From Elephas maximus indicus (Eukaryota; Chordata; Mammalia; Proboscidea; Elephantidae), in assembly GCF_024166365.1 (NCBI RefSeq), contig NC_064823.1, forward strand, positions 2,970,924-3,034,923: 64,000 nt of DNA, read 5' to 3'. This document shows positions 46,112 through 58,388 of the stretch, in pieces. The notes beneath the pieces are model-generated. The model was given only the letters and a program-made list of their open reading frames with translations. It had not been told where the DNA came from and searched no databases. The stretch's first letter is position 1. Every line of letters begins with the position of its first letter. Both the position numbers and the translations under genes were made by a program.

Positions 46112-46123
46112 ATACAATATTTG

Positions 46124-49100
46124 TCCTTTTGCAGCTGACTAATTTCACTCAGCATATTGCCTTCCAGGTTCCTCCATGTTATGAAATGTTTCACAGATTC
46201 CTCACTGTTCTTTATTGATGTGTAGTATTCCATTGTGTGAATATACCATAATTTATTTATCCATTCATCTGTTGATGGGCACCTTGGTTACTTCCATCTT
46301 TTTGCTATTGTAAACAGTACTGCAGTAAACATGGGTGTGCATATATCTGTTCGTGTAAAGGCTCTTATTTCTCTAGGATATATTCCAAGGAGTGGGATTG
46401 CCGGATCATATGGTAGTTCTATTTCTAGCTTTTTCAGGAAGCGCCAAATCGATTTCCAAAGTGGTTGTACCATTTCACATTCCCACCAGCAGTGTGGAAG
46501 TGTTCCATTCTCTCCACAGCCTCTCCAATGTTTATTATTTTTTGTTTTTTGTAATAATGCCAGCCTTGTTGGAGTGAGTTGAAATCTCATTGCAGTTTTG
46601 ATCTGCATTTCTCTAATGCCTAATGATCATGAACATTTCCTCATATATCTGTTAGCTACCTGAATGTCTTATTCATATCTTTTGCCCATTTTTTAATTGG
46701 GTTATTTGTCTTTTTGCAGTTGAGTTTTTGCAGTATCATGTAGATTTTAGAGATCAGGCGCTGATCAGAAATGTCATAGCTAAAAACTTTTTCTCAGTCC
46801 GTAGGTAGTCTTTTTACTCTTTTGGTGAAGTCTTTGGATGAGCATAAGTGTTTGATTTTTAGGAGCTCCCAGTTATCTAGTTTTTCTTCTGCATTCTTAA
46901 TAATGTTTTGTGTACTGTTTATGCCATGTATTAGGGCTCCTAACATTGTCCCTATTTTTTCTTCCGTGATCTTTATCATTTTAGATTTTATATTTAGGTC
47001 TTTAATGCATTTTGAGTTAGTTTTTGTGCATGGAGTGAGGTATGGGTCTTTCTTCTTTTTTTTGCAGATGGATATCCAGTTATGCCAGCACCATTTGTTA
47101 AAAAGACTGTCTTTTCCCCATAGAACTGTTTTGGAGCCTTTGTCAAATATCAACTGCTAATATGTGGATGGATTTATGTCTGGATTCTCCATTCTGTTCC
47201 ATTGGTCCATGTATCTGTTGTTGTACCAGTACCAGGCTGTTTTGACTACTGTGGCGGTATAATAGTTTCTAAAATCAGGTAACGGAAGGCCTCCCACTTT
47301 GTTCTTCTTTTTCAGTAATGCCTTATTTATCCGGGGCCTCTTTCCCTTCCATATGTAATTGGTGATTTGTTTTTCCATCTCATTAAAGAATGTCGTTGGG
47401 ATTTGGAACAGAATTGCATTAAATGTATAGATCGCTTTTGGTAGAATAGACATTTTTATAATGTTAAGCCTTCCTATCCATGAGAAAGGTATGTTCTTCC
47501 ACTTACGTAACTCTCTTGGTTTCTTGCAGAAGTGTACTGTAGTTTTCTTTGTGTAAGTGTTTTACATCTCTGATAAGATTTATTCCTAAGTATTTTATTT
47601 TCTTGGGGGCTACTGTAAATGGCATTGATTTGGTGATTTCCTCTTCGATGTTCTTTTTGTTGGTGTAGAGGAATCCAACTGATTTTTGTATATTTATCTT
47701 GTATCCCGATACTCTGCTGAACTCTTCTATTAGTTTCAGTAGTTTTCTGGAGGATTCCTTAGGGTTTTCTGTGTATGAGATCATGTCATCTGCAAATAGA
47801 GATACTTTTACTTCTTCCTTGCCAATCTGGGTGCGCTTTATTTCTTTATCTAGCGTAACTGCTCTGGCTACGACTTCCAGCACAATGTTGAATAACTGTG
47901 GTGATAGAGGGCATCCTTGTCTGGTTCCCAATCTCAATGGGAATGTTTTCAGGCTCTCACCATTTAGGGTGATGTTGGCTGTTGGCTTTGTATAAATGTC
48001 CTTTATTATGTTGAGGAATTTTCCTTCTATTCTTATTTTGCTGAGAATTTTTATCATGAATGAGTTTTGAACTTTGTCAAATGCCTTTTCTGCATCAATT
48101 GATAAAATCATGTGATTCTTGTCTTTTGTTTTATTTATGTGGTGTTATATTAATTGTTTTTCTAATGTCAAACCATTCCTGCATACCTGGTATGAATCCC
48201 ACTTGGTCATGGTGCATTATTTTTTTGATATGTTGTTGAATTCTATTGGCTAGAGTTTTGTTGAGGATTTTTGCATCTACATTCATGAGGGATATAGGTC
48301 TATAATTTTTTTTTTTTGTGGTGTCTTTACCTGGTTTTGGTATCAGGGATATGTTGGCTTCATAGAATGAGTTTGGTAGTATTCCATCCTGTTCTATGCT
48401 CTGTAATACCTTTAGTAGTAGTGGTGTTAACTCTTCTCTGAATGTATGGTAGAACTCTGCAGTGAAGCTATCCGAATGGGGGCTTTTTTTTTGTTGGGAG
48501 ATTACGTTTTCAATCTCTTCTTTTTTATGGGTCTATTTTTTTTTTTTAGTTGTTCTACCTCTGTTTGTGTTAGTTTAGGTAGGTAGTGTGTTTCTAGGAA
48601 TTCATCCATTTCTTCTAGGTTTTCAAATTTGAGTATAGTTTTTCATAGTAATCTGATACGATTCTTTTAATTTCAGTTGGGTCTCTTGTGATATCACCCA
48701 TCTCATTTCTTATTTGGGTTATTTGCTTCCTCTCCTGTTTTTCTTTTGTCAGCTTGGCCAGTGGTTTATCAATTTTGTTGTATTTTTCAGAAAACCAGCT
48801 TTTGGTCTTGTTAACTCTTTCAATTGTTTTTCTGTTTTCTATTTCATTTAGTTCAGCTCTAATTTTTATTATTTGTTTTCTTCTGGTGCCTGTGGGTTTC
48901 TTTTGTTGCTCTTTCTATTTGTTCAAGTTGTAGGATAATTCTTTGATTTAGGCCCTTTCTTCTTTTTGGATGTGTGCATTTATTGATATAAGTTGGCCTC
49001 TGAGCACCGCTTTTGCTGTGTGCCAAAGGTTCTGATAGGAAGTGTTTTCATTCTCATTGGATTCTCTGAATTTCTTTATTCCATCCTTAATGTCTTCTAT

Positions 49101-49869
49101 AATCCAGTCTTTTTTGAGGAGGGTATTGTTCAGTTTCCAAGTGTTTGATTTCTTTTCCCTGCTTTTCCTGTTATTGATTAACACTTTTATGGCCTTATGG
49201 TCAGAGAAGATGCTTCGTAATTCCGCTAAGGCTTACTTTATGACCTAATATGTGGCCTATTCTAGAGAATGTTCCATGTGCACTAGAAAAGAAAGTATAC
49301 TTGGTTGCTGTTGGGTGGAGTGTTCTGTGTCTGTCTATGAGGTCAAGTTGGTTGATTGTGGCCTTTAGATCTTCCATGTCTTTATTGAGCTGCTTTCTGG
49401 ATGTCCTGTCCTTCACCGAAATTGGTATGTCGAAGTCACCTACTACTATCGTGGAGCTGTCTATCTCACTTTTCAATACTGATAGAGTCTGTTTTATATA
49501 TCTTGCAGCCCCGTCATTGGGTGCATAAATATTTAATATGGTTATATCTTCTTGGTGTATTGTCCCTTTGATCATTATGTAGTGTCCTTCTTTATCCTTC
49601 TGACGGATTTAACTTTAAAGTCTATTTTGTCAGAAATTAATGTTGCCACTCCTGCTCTTTTTTGATTGTTGTTTGCTTGGTATATATTTTTTTCATCCTT
49701 TGAGTTTTTGTTTGTTTGTTTCTCTAAGTCTAAGGTGTGTATCTTGTAGGCAGCATATAGATGGATCTTCTTTTTTAATCCATTCTGCCACTCTCTGTCT
49801 CTTTATTGGTGCATTTAGTCCATTTACATTCAGGGTAACTATGGACAGGTATGAATTTAGAGCTATCAT
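46124..49869 (-). pseudogene. L1-B ORF2, multiply broken
   Basis: The start (MIALNSYLSIVTLNVNG) is at 49,869. Readable pieces carry the endonuclease (VVGDFD in place of GDFN), the reverse transcriptase including [11 protein letters not shown] near 47,790, and the Cys-rich C-terminus ([20 protein letters not shown]). Stops and frameshifts separate the pieces at about 49,690, 49,200, 48,940, 48,110-48,700, 47,500 and 47,155. The last five codons lie beyond the inserted SINE. It is inactive. The intact codon at the site of the first L1-A stop (IGKEEVKVS) shows what L1-A lost. Confidence 0.93.
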
Positions 49870-50349
49870 TTTGATGTCTTTTTTTGTGTGTTGACAGTTT
49901 CTTTTTCCCACTTGATTTTATGTGCTGGGTAGATTTTCTTTATATATTGTCCTTTCCTCATATTTGTTGTTGTTGATTTTGTTTCTGCTGAGTCTGTATC
50001 TTTCCCTTGTATTTTAAATAGTTTGTCTCCTTTGTGGTTATCTTATTATTTACCCCTATTTTCCGAGATTTAAAACTTTTATTTCTTCTTATCGCCATAT
50101 GTTCCTCTCCATATGGAAGGTGTATGATTACATTTCTCAGTCCCTGTTTATTGTTTTAATGTTGTCTTCTTTTATACAACAACATCGCTGTTACCCTGTT
50201 TTGGGTCTTCTTTTTTTAATAATCTTGATTCGTTTTTATGGATTTCTCTGTCTGAGTTGACTTCTGATTGCTCTGCCCAGTGTTCTAGTCTTGGGTTGAT
50301 ACCTGATATTATTGATTTTCTAACCAAAGAACTCCCTTTGGTATTTCTT

Positions 50350-51249
50350 GTAATTTTGGTTTGGTTTTTACGAATTCCCTCAACTTGTGTTTATCTGGAA
50401 ACATCTTAATTTCACCTTCATATTTAAGAGACAGTTTTGATGGATATATGATTCTTAGCAGGCAGTTTTTTGCTTCAATTTTTTAAATATGTCATCCCAT
50501 TGCCTTTTGCTTGCATGGTTTCTGCCGAGGAGTCTGAGTTTATTCCTATTGGCACTCCTTTGTAGGTGACTTTTCGTTTATCCCTCGCTGCTCTTATAAT
50601 TCTCTATCTTTGGTTTTGGCAAGCTTGATTATAATATGTCTTGGTGACTTTCTTTTAAGATCTACCTATGTGGAGTTCGATGAGCATCTTTCACAATATC
50701 AGGGATTTTTTCTGCCAACAAATCTTCAACAATTTTCTCTGTATTTTCTGTTATCCCTCCCTGTTCTGGTACTCCAATCACTCGTAGGTTATTTCTCTTG
50801 GTAGAGTCCCACGTGATTCTTAAGGTTTCTTCATTTTTTAAAATTCTTTTATATGATTTTTCTTCAAATATATTAGTGCCAAGTGATTTATCTTCGAGTT
50901 CAGAAATTCTAGCTTCTACTTGCTCAATTGTGCTCCTCTGACTTTCTATTGAGTTATCTAATTCTGTAATTTTATTGTTAATCTTCTGAATTTCTGATTG
51001 CTGTCTGTCTATGGATGTTTCCAACTTATTAAACTTTTCATTATGTTCCTGAATAATCTTTCTGATTTCTTCAGTTGCTTTATCTGTGTGTTGCTTGGCT
51101 TGTTCTGCGTGTTGCCTCATTTCCTTCCTGATGTCTTGAAGGGTTCTGTATGTTAAACTTTTGTATTCTGCATCTGGTAATTCCAGAAATGCACTTTCAT
51201 CTAGAAGATCCCTGGATTCTTTGTTTTGAGAGCTTCTTGAGGTGATCAT
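50350..51249 (-). pseudogene. L1-B ORF1, broken near its end
   Basis: The ATG at 51,249 opens a 195-codon frame (MITSRSSQNKESRD) that includes an uninterrupted coiled coil (KATEEIRKIIQEHNEKFNKL) and the RRM start (NLRVIGVPEQGG). A small deletion removes about seven codons before DAHRTP compared with L1-A, and a stop follows at 50,662. C-terminal sequence continues to about 50,390. This coiled coil is better kept than the one in L1-A. Confidence 0.9.
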
Positions 51250-52577
51250 GGTCTGTTTCTTTATGTGACTTGATATTGACTGTTATCTCCAAGCCATCTA
51301 TAAGTTATTGTATTTAGCTTATGCCTGCTTACTGTGTCATAGCTGCTTGCTTTGTTTTGTTTTAGTATACCCCTATGGGTTGCTTGAGTGAGCTAGCTTG
51401 ATTATTTTTGCCTTTGGAGCTCTGGTGTCCTGTCCCCAGCTGGCTAGAGCTGTTATCAGGTATATCAGTCTAGGAGTCCATTCAGTTTTCTTGTGTGAAT
51501 TCAGCTCAGGTTTCCAGGTAGCTGATATCAAGTGTGTGGTACAGGCTCTGTCCTACAGTCTTAGAGGGGCAGGGGTGATTGGTGTATATACCTGTATCTG
51601 ATTGCAGCAGGGGGTCATGCTCTGAACAAGGCAGGGGGCTGAGAACCGACCCCCAAGTGTCTCTGAGGAAAACGCATCTCTGTTCCCTAGAGTGTGCTGG
51701 TGGGTGGGTTCTGCAGAGGGACCATGAGCACCCAAAGATTTTGTTGTAAGGACTGGGAGGTACCAGTTATCTTTGGACCCCTGTCGCAGGTGGCTGGTTG
51801 ACCTGAGTGGAGCTACCAGTCCTTAGGTCCCTGGTGTGGGTAGGTGAGGACCTTGTTTAATAGGCAAAGCAGTGTCAAACTTCAAACACCTACCTGTCCA
51901 CCACACAGCTGAAATGGTTGGAGTTTGCCAACAAGGGCCTATTCTCCCTAAATAGGCCCACACAGGTACATGCAGAAGGGAAAGGCACTCAAGGTCCACG
52001 ATGGTTTATGCCTGGACAGGAGCCACTTCTGTCCTGAGCTCCCCGGTTAATGGAGCTAGCAAATCATCTTTTCCCCCCAATTGCAAAGTTTTTCCTTCCC
52101 CAAGGCCAGGAGGATGGCTCTAGGCACTCACCAGGGTCTATCTCAGGCCCAGGGATTCAGCCACTGAAGCTGGCTTGGTGGTGGGGGGTCGCAGTGAAAT
52201 ATACGCAAGTATTTAGCTTTTGCAGAGAGTGCCCTTCTGCTCAGGTTCTGGAGGTGTGAGTAGGCCGTGTAGCTGGCTGCTTCTCCGTGAGGAAACTGCG
52301 GCGGAACGCTAGGACCAGCCTGCTGCCGCCACTGCCACCGCTCCGGGAATGGCGCCTGAGGGCTCCCTGCAATTCAGGGCCGGTAGGTAACTCCTCTCCA
52401 CTTCTGAAAGGCCTCTTCGTCTCCCTGCCCCTCAGTTCGTTGTCTAAGCTTGCCTTGATGCTCAGGGCTCCCTGGTTGTCGCAAATATACTCGTTTCACT
52501 TGTTTTTTCGGGGCTTTGTTGTAAAGAGGGCTCGACGGTAAACGTCTGTCTATTCTGCCATCTTGGCTCCGCCTCTC
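51250..52577 (-). promoter_or_regulatory. L1-B 5' UTR (internal promoter region)
   Basis: About 1.3 kb precede ORF1. The first 40 bases (GCCAAGATGGCAGAATAGAC, with the YY1-type CCAAGATGGC core) are the usual L1 promoter start. Established knowledge places RNA polymerase II initiation here. The region is GC-richer than the rest of the element. Confidence 0.75.
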
Positions 52578-52599
52578 TTGAAAACGCTTCATGCCATTT

Positions 52600-53507
52600 C
52601 TTAATGAATATTTGTAAGTAAAAGCCTTTCTTTGATGGGGCCAAATCATATCCCAAAAATTTTAATTAGTTTTTAAAATTCTTACACAAACTACAGTTTA
52701 CTGGCCTTTGTAGCAGATACATGTAGGTGATTCTCAGAAGGAGTTTTTAGACTCTCAGTTTCTTGCTATCAAACAGTGTACTACTCTGGTACTTTTAGTT
52801 GAATTTTCTTTAGAAATAATATGGGTTTGGGCAGATAAAATTGTGAAGGTCAGCAAGGGCCAATTTATAGGGTTCATAAGATATGCAATGATCTGTAAAC
52901 ATAGACATTATTTCTTTAATTCTGAAGATGTTTAACTTTTATAGTAGGTTTAACAGCACTCTCTAAGTAAACAATTTCATAAATCAGAATGTTTGGATTG
53001 TCTCAATAAAGCAAGATAAATAACAAAAGGCTTTTCAAATATAGTGTACTATCTAGCATATACACATAGCCATCTTTCTGTCCCCTGCCTCCACCTTTTG
53101 GCAAGCATATTTTCTTGTTGGTTCTCACTTGAGTAGTTTTGACAAGTGTGTGGAAAGGCAGGAGAAGGCCTCAAAATTAGGTTCAGATTTTTGTGCTAAC
53201 AACTCATATTCTTTTACAAATCCAAGGTGGAAAACGAGTAGCTCCAATCAAATTAAAGGGCAAGGGGACTGAATTGGTTGAGTTGAATGTTTGTTTTTGG
53301 CTTGGAGATAGCACAGGTGGTTCTGTTACTGTGATGCACTGATAAACTGCTTGTTCGGTGCAACAATTAAAACGAAGGAAAACAAAACAATTTACCTGCT
53401 TGATTTTAAGTTTGCAGACAGAAGGGTTTTTTCTAAGTTAATTTTGTCTTGTTCATCTCTTATGTCTGTGTTTCGTCTAACATCTGCTTTGTTGTGTTTG
53501 CTCCAAA
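52600..53507. other. Intron 1, nothing recognised
   Basis: AT-rich intronic sequence without exon or repeat call. Confidence 0.4.
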
Positions 53508-53686
53508 AAAGAAACCAAACCCACTGCCCTTGAGTTGATGCTGACTCACGATGACCCCATTGAGTTGATGCTGACTCAGGACGACCCCACAGGGCTTCCG
53601 AGGCTGTAAATCTCCATGCAAGCAGACTGCCATATCTTTCTCCTGCAGAGCCACTGGTGGTTTCGAACAGCTGACCTCTCAGTTCC
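53508..53686 (-). mobile_element. AfroSINE with internal 30-bp tandem duplication
   Basis: The tail block TTGAGTTGATGCTGACTCA plus GATGACCCCA occurs twice in a row near 53,529 and 53,559. The rest is a long-subfamily copy ending GGTTTCGAACAGCTGACC. Confidence 0.92.
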
Positions 53687-53689
53687 TTC

Positions 53690-53892
53690 TTGTTGTTCGG
53701 TGCTGCTAAGTTGGCTTCAACTCCTAGCAGCCTCGTGTGACAGAGTAGAACTGCCTCATAGAGTTTTCTGGGGTGGAATCTTTATAGAAGCGGATGGCCA
53801 GGTCTTTCTCTCATGTAGCTGCTGGGTGAGTTCAAACTGCCAACCTTTTGGTTCGCAGCCAAGCACTGAACAGTTGCACCACCAGGGCTCCA
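53690..53892 (-). mobile_element. AfroSINE (long subfamily)
   Basis: It begins GTTGTTCGGTGCTGC and ends GTTGCACCACCAGGGCTCC. It lies directly against the previous SINE. Confidence 0.94.
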
Positions 53893-54123
53893 TAACATCC
53901 ATTTAGACTTCTTATGGGTACCCTTTCCACCACCATGGATTCATTAGAATAGTGACACGTATTGGGATGTTTTATTTTGGTCATAAATGACCGTTTAGAC
54001 TTTGTCTCTTTTGCTTGCTGACTGAGTGGCCATCGGCCTGAGAACTTTGCAGAGGGCCAGGGGAGGTTACTAAGAAGGCACAGTCACCTGCTCTTCTGCC
54101 TTCACCTTCTAAAAATATGTTTA
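53893..54123. other. Short intronic spacer
   Basis: Nothing is recognised between the two SINEs. Confidence 0.4.
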
Positions 54124-54316
54124 AAAAACTCGTTACCGTTTAATCAGTTCGGACTCCTCGCAGCCCTGGAGGACAGAGAAGAGCTGTCCCACAGGGTTTC
54201 CGAGGCTGTGGTCTTTTTAGAAGCTGACTGCCACATCCTTCTTCTGTGGAGTGGCTGTTGGGTTTGACCTTTTTCTGTTATCAGTGAGTGCTTAACCACT
54301 GCGCCACCAGGGTGCC
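54124..54316 (-). mobile_element. AfroSINE (long subfamily)
   Basis: CGTTACCGTTTAATCAGTTC is the tail and GCTTAACCACTGCGCCACCA the head end. Confidence 0.93.
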
Positions 54317-54669
54317 TTACTGAAAATATATACTGCAGTCAAAATCAGCTTTCACTTCGTTTGATTAAAAAATAGTTGTCTCATCTAGAGAAAGAAGGTA
54401 AGTGTGAGAATTAAGGGGAAAATTCAAGAACACCTTGTACACAGAGCTTTGGTTTTATCTCAGAATGGGACAGTGGCATCACCGGGGGGTTTTGGGGGCT
54501 GCAGACCGCACCAGGTGACACTGTCAGAGGGAGTGACGCTAAAATGACTGTAAAAATGTCCTCGTAGTTAGTTAAAACAACAAAAACATTTTTCGTAAGC
54601 CCAGCTTACGTGTATCAATATACCTACAAGGCTAAAATTCTAATCTAATTTACTTTTTGAACCTCTTAA
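54317..54669. other. Intron 1, nothing recognised
   Basis: No exon or repeat is called. Confidence 0.4.
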
Positions 54670-54808
54670 CGAAACCCTGGTGGTGCACTGGTTAAGAGCT
54701 ACAGCCCCTAACCAGAAGATAGGCAGTTCAAATCCACCAGGTACTCTTTGGAAACCCTCTGGGTCCGATAGGGTCACTATGAATCAGAATTGACTCAATG
54801 GCAGCGGG
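54670..54808 (+). mobile_element. AfroSINE with body deletion
   Basis: CGAAACCCTGGTGGTGCACT opens it. After GGAAACCCTCTGGG about 20 bp of the usual CAGTTCTACTCTGTC block are missing. The tail is CACTATGAATCAGAATTGAC. Confidence 0.94.
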
Positions 54809-55279
54809 TAATGCGCCTCGGTCAGGGCTGTCATGATTACCCAGTTACAATGTCGCTTCGAATCGTGTGGTGTCTTCTGAACTCACTACAGGCACGCACT
54901 GTTGTTCTCGTTTTTTATAGTCGCTGATTTTGCCAAATTTTCTGGTGTTCTAGCTACAATATTGTGGTAATTAGTATTTGTGAACCCATATCAATAACTT
55001 TTTTGAGAATGAAGTAATAATTAAAGGAAAAGAAGGAATGATATATGGGAATTACAATTTAGCAGTAATACTAGTACAAAAAACATTACTAAGGATTCTG
55101 TATGGTCTGCTAAGGGAGGAGGGCCATGAGTTACTGCACTGGTGTCACCAACCCTGGTGATACCACTGAGTTCATGCTTCAGGTTATTCATTTATATAGC
55201 ACTTGTGTGGTTTCCAGAATTTGCCGTGATCTGGAGGGGGCTTCCCTGATCCTATTGAAGGAAAAAGTAATAATACTAA
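54809..55279. other. Intron 1, nothing recognised
   Basis: No exon or repeat is called. Confidence 0.4.
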
Positions 55280-55412
55280 TATAACAGCTCACATTTCCTG
55301 AGTGCTTACTTTGAGCCAGATGGGGCTACCAAGTCCCAGAGAGTTTAGATTACTTGCCAAGGTTAATGAGTGGCAGAGCAGGGATTCAAATCCAAACAAT
55401 ATGGCTTTGAGT
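55280..55412 (+). mobile_element. MIR SINE with middle deletion
   Basis: CACATTTCCTGAGTGCTTAC and GAGTGGCAGAGCAGGGATTC are the two MIR ends. The central part between them is missing. Confidence 0.8.
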
Positions 55413-56047
55413 CTGTTTGACGGGCTGCTGTGTCTGATTACCTCTCGATGCTGGTCCTGGGGGAGACTGCTGGATTTAAGACTTTGGGAGATTTATTTAC
55501 CTGTGTTGGTGGAGCATGGTTGAAGGGAACTCTTGAAGATCCACACCCAGATGCCGTTTGTTACCGCTTATTCCCTGACTGGGCCTGTCTACTCTGCCCT
55601 GACTTTAAGGACAGGGTAATGCTCTGGGTTGCCTGCATGTCAGCTCTGTCCCTGGCTCCTACATATGGCCCACTAGCCATGCTTCTTCTCAGAATGCACT
55701 GTCTCTATCAATTTGTTCTCCTCCCATATTGCCAAAGTCAACATCCTATTTGGGCTTTGAGTGCAAATCTACAGAGCTAGAGCAGCGCCTTTGGAGCTCC
55801 GTGTGTTGAGGGCCTGCATGTGTGGACCCTCTTTTGATGGTACGCAGAGAGATTTCCAAGTGCCAGGCCCTTGGCTGTTAGGAGGAAGCCTCTGCTACAC
55901 AGATCAGGTGGCCTAAGGTGAGCCTTGAGCTGATACTCTCTAGCAGGAACTAGTGGTTAGAGCTTGAGGTTCCATAAAGGCAGGGATTTTTGTCTCTTTT
56001 GTCCCCTGTCCTGTCTGCTGGGCCTAGAATTGTACTTCGGATATAGT
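55413..56047. other. Intron 1 with an L2-like scrap
   Basis: 55,970-56,045 (AGGCAGGGATTTTTGTCTCT, then CTGGGCCTAGAATTG) resembles an L2 3' end cut by the next SINE. The remainder is not recognised. Confidence 0.4.
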
Positions 56048-56246
56048 ACTTGTTGCTGTTGAGTCAATTACGACTCATAGCTACCTTATAGGACAGAGTA
56101 GAGCTACCCCACAGGGTTTCCAAGGCTGTAAATCTTTATGGAAGCAGACTGTCACACATCTTTTACCCTCGGAGCGGCTGGTGGCTTTGAACTGCTGACT
56201 TTTCAATTAGCAGCCGAGTGCTTAACCACTGTACCACCAGGGCTCC
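56048..56246 (-). mobile_element. AfroSINE (long subfamily)
   Basis: GTTGCTGTTGAGTCAATTAC is the tail. GAGTGCTTAACCACTGTACC is the head end. Confidence 0.95.
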
Positions 56247-56468
56247 CTTATATTATAGCCAAGCATGGTTGTCCCATGGCACAAGGTTTCCTCTCAAAGT
56301 TCCATCCTGCCCTGGCCATCTTTCCCTTTTTATGAACCCCCAAAGTTCTCTCATCCGTGAATTCTTCTAAATCCTTCTTGAGTCTGTTCATGTTTTTGGC
56401 TTCTGGTTCTCCTGAGGTAATGAGTTCTCCTTTGTTTATGAAGGAGAGATTTTGCTTTTTATATGTTC
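56247..56468. other. Short intronic spacer
   Basis: Nothing is recognised. Confidence 0.4.
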
Positions 56469-56479
56469 TAATGCACCCT

Positions 56480-56683
56480 GAGGAGCTCTGGTGGTGCTGT
56501 GGTTAAGCGCTCGGCTGCTAACTGATAGGTCCGTGGTTCGGGCCCATCAGCTGCACCGTTGGAGGAAAAAACCTGGTGATCTGCTCCTGAAAAGATTACA
56601 CCCTTGGAAACCCAGTGGGGCAGTTCTACTGTATCCTGTAGGGTCACTACGAGTCAGAATTGACTTGATGATAATAAGTTTTT
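56480..56683 (+). mobile_element. AfroSINE (long subfamily) with perfect 11-bp target duplication
   Basis: TAATGCACCCT flanks it at 56,469-56,479 and 56,684-56,694. The head is CTCTGGTGGTGCTGTGGTTA and the B-box is GTGGTTCGGGCCC. Confidence 0.97.
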
Positions 56684-56694
56684 TAATGCACCCT

Positions 56695-57059
56695 TCCTTC
56701 ATAATGTAAAGTGGAAGAAGTTTGGAGCAAACCAGAGAAGAATATGGACAGATGAGGGAGCAAAAGAGAGGCAGGGCACAGGGGAAGGAGCTGCATTGGG
56801 AGGAGAGGAGCAGGCTGTCATGTCACTCAGGTCCCCAGGATGTGCTGGTGATGCTGTCTGTGAAGTCACTCTGTTTGATGGAAGCAGTGGCTCAAATCTT
56901 TGATGACACAATCGGCTCTTTTCACCTTTCATTCACGGTCAGCCCCTGATGTACACGTACAATTCTGTGAACTAAGTGAAGTCAGTATGGAGGTTTAGCT
57001 TGCTTTCTGGTGAGTAATGTTCTTAATATTCAATCTCTCTTCCTTTAGTAAAGTTACTT
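56695..57059. other. Intron 1, purine-rich stretch
   Basis: 56,720-56,820 is rich in AGAG and GGAG. Nothing else is recognised. Confidence 0.4.
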
Positions 57060-57200
57060 GATCTCTCGGCCTCAGTTTCCCTCCCTGTAAAGTGGGGATC
57101 ACAGTAGTTCCTGCCTCATAGTGTTGATATGAGCACTGGGTGATATAATTCATGTAGAAATTTCAGTAGAGTTCTGGATTCACAGTCAGAATTCTGTAAA
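57060..57200 (-). mobile_element. MIR SINE fragment
   Basis: CGGCCTCAGTTTCCCTCCCT and CTGTAAAGTGGGGATCACAG are the reverse of the conserved MIR core. Confidence 0.75.
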
Positions 57201-57699
57201 TATCAGCTGTTGTTATCAGCACATCACCAAGATGCCCACCCTTGTGCCTTGTGATGGCAGGCTCAGCGGGTAGCCAACATGTTTTCTTCAAAAATATAGA
57301 GCATGTCTAGGTTTGTGGCAGGTGTTTTAAGGAGGAGTCGAGACTTTGCTTGCTGTCTTGTACCTCTTGTGTGGAAAGGGTTTAGCATGCTTAAAGCCCC
57401 ATTGCAGTTACTCTCAATGTGAGCCCAAATCCCCTCAGCACCTTTTATCTCTGGTCATTCATTTTGGACCTGCCCCAGATTGTCTTCCATTGTTGATCGC
57501 TGGCCATTACCATGGAACCTGCTGTGAGCCAGATGCTGGGCAAAACATTGGGATGACACTTTGGCTGTGTTACAGCCCCTTTCCTGGAGGAGCTGCAAGA
57601 GGGTTTGGGTGGATGAAGGATGGAGGTGCGAAATACAGCGTGAGCAGGGAATCATGAGCATGTTGGTGTTGTTGAAGCAGAAGGTTTGGGGTGGAAAGT
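57201..57699. other. Intron 1, nothing recognised
   Basis: No exon or repeat is called. Confidence 0.4.
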
Positions 57700-58388
57700 A
57701 GCAGAAGAAGAGGCTGGTAAGATAGGCAGGCGTTAAGACACAGAGGACCTTATATGCCTCTGTCAGGAGCTTAAGCCCTGATATAGGTGAAGAGGAAAAT
57801 CACCAAAGTTTGTAAACAACGGAGTGAAGAGGTCAGTAGACTTTCGATCAAGCACTCAGGCAACTGTATGGTTTTTAAACAAGGATTAGATGCAGGGAGG
57901 CCAGTTAGGAGACTGCTGAATACACCAGCAAGTGATATTGAAGGGCTTGCAGTAGGTGAGTGGTAGGTAGAGAAGGAGACGTCTGTGAGACCACTTTCAA
58001 AGAGTATTAAGGAAGGTGAAAGTGCACTTGGCTGCTAACTGGAAGGTTGGAGTTTGATTGCATCTAGAGCCTTGGAAGAAAGCCCTGAGGATCTGCTTCC
58101 AAAAAATTAGCCATTGAAACCCCTATGGAGCACAGCTGTACTCTGACAAACGTGGGATTGCCTTGAGTTGGAGTCGACTGGTAATTTATTGAGGAGACAG
58201 GGAAGACTGAGAGAAATCAGGGAATACCTCCAGGTTCCTGGCTTAGATGTTGGTGTTGCTAACCAACATAGGAGATATAGGAAGTGCCTTAGGTTTTTGG
58301 GGGAAGATGATCAGTTCAGTTATGGACATGCAAAGTTTAGTGGACTGATGGTTCATCCTGAAGGCATGACCCGTAGTCATTTGGATAT
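57700..58388 (+). mobile_element. Ancient mammalian repeat, left part (interrupted)
   Basis: It shares phrases with 1-960 (GGCCAGTTAGGAGACTGCTG). It is cut first by an AfroSINE at 58,022 and then by the RTE copy at 58,389, and resumes at 60,482. The family is not assigned. Confidence 0.5.
58022..58183 (+). mobile_element. AfroSINE inside the ancient repeat, 5' shortened
   Basis: The element starts within the head (GCACTTGGCTGCTAACTGGA). The block AGCCCTGAGGATCTGCTTCC marks the long subfamily. The tail is TTGAGTTGGAGTCGACTGG. Confidence 0.88.

Larger units (their letters stand above)
44924..52577 (-). mobile_element. Full-length older L1 (L1-B), carrying an inserted AfroSINE
   Basis: This 7.6-kb L1 has its 5' end at GGCGGAGCCAAGATGGCAGA (about 52,573), a 5' UTR of about 1.3 kb, ORF1 from 51,249, ORF2 from 49,869 and a 3' UTR ending near 44,930. 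Both ORFs have many frame breaks, so it is older than L1-A. ATGCCATTT lies at both ends (44,915 and 52,591) as a candidate target duplication, although 14 extra bases separate it from the L1 5' end. Confidence 0.95.
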
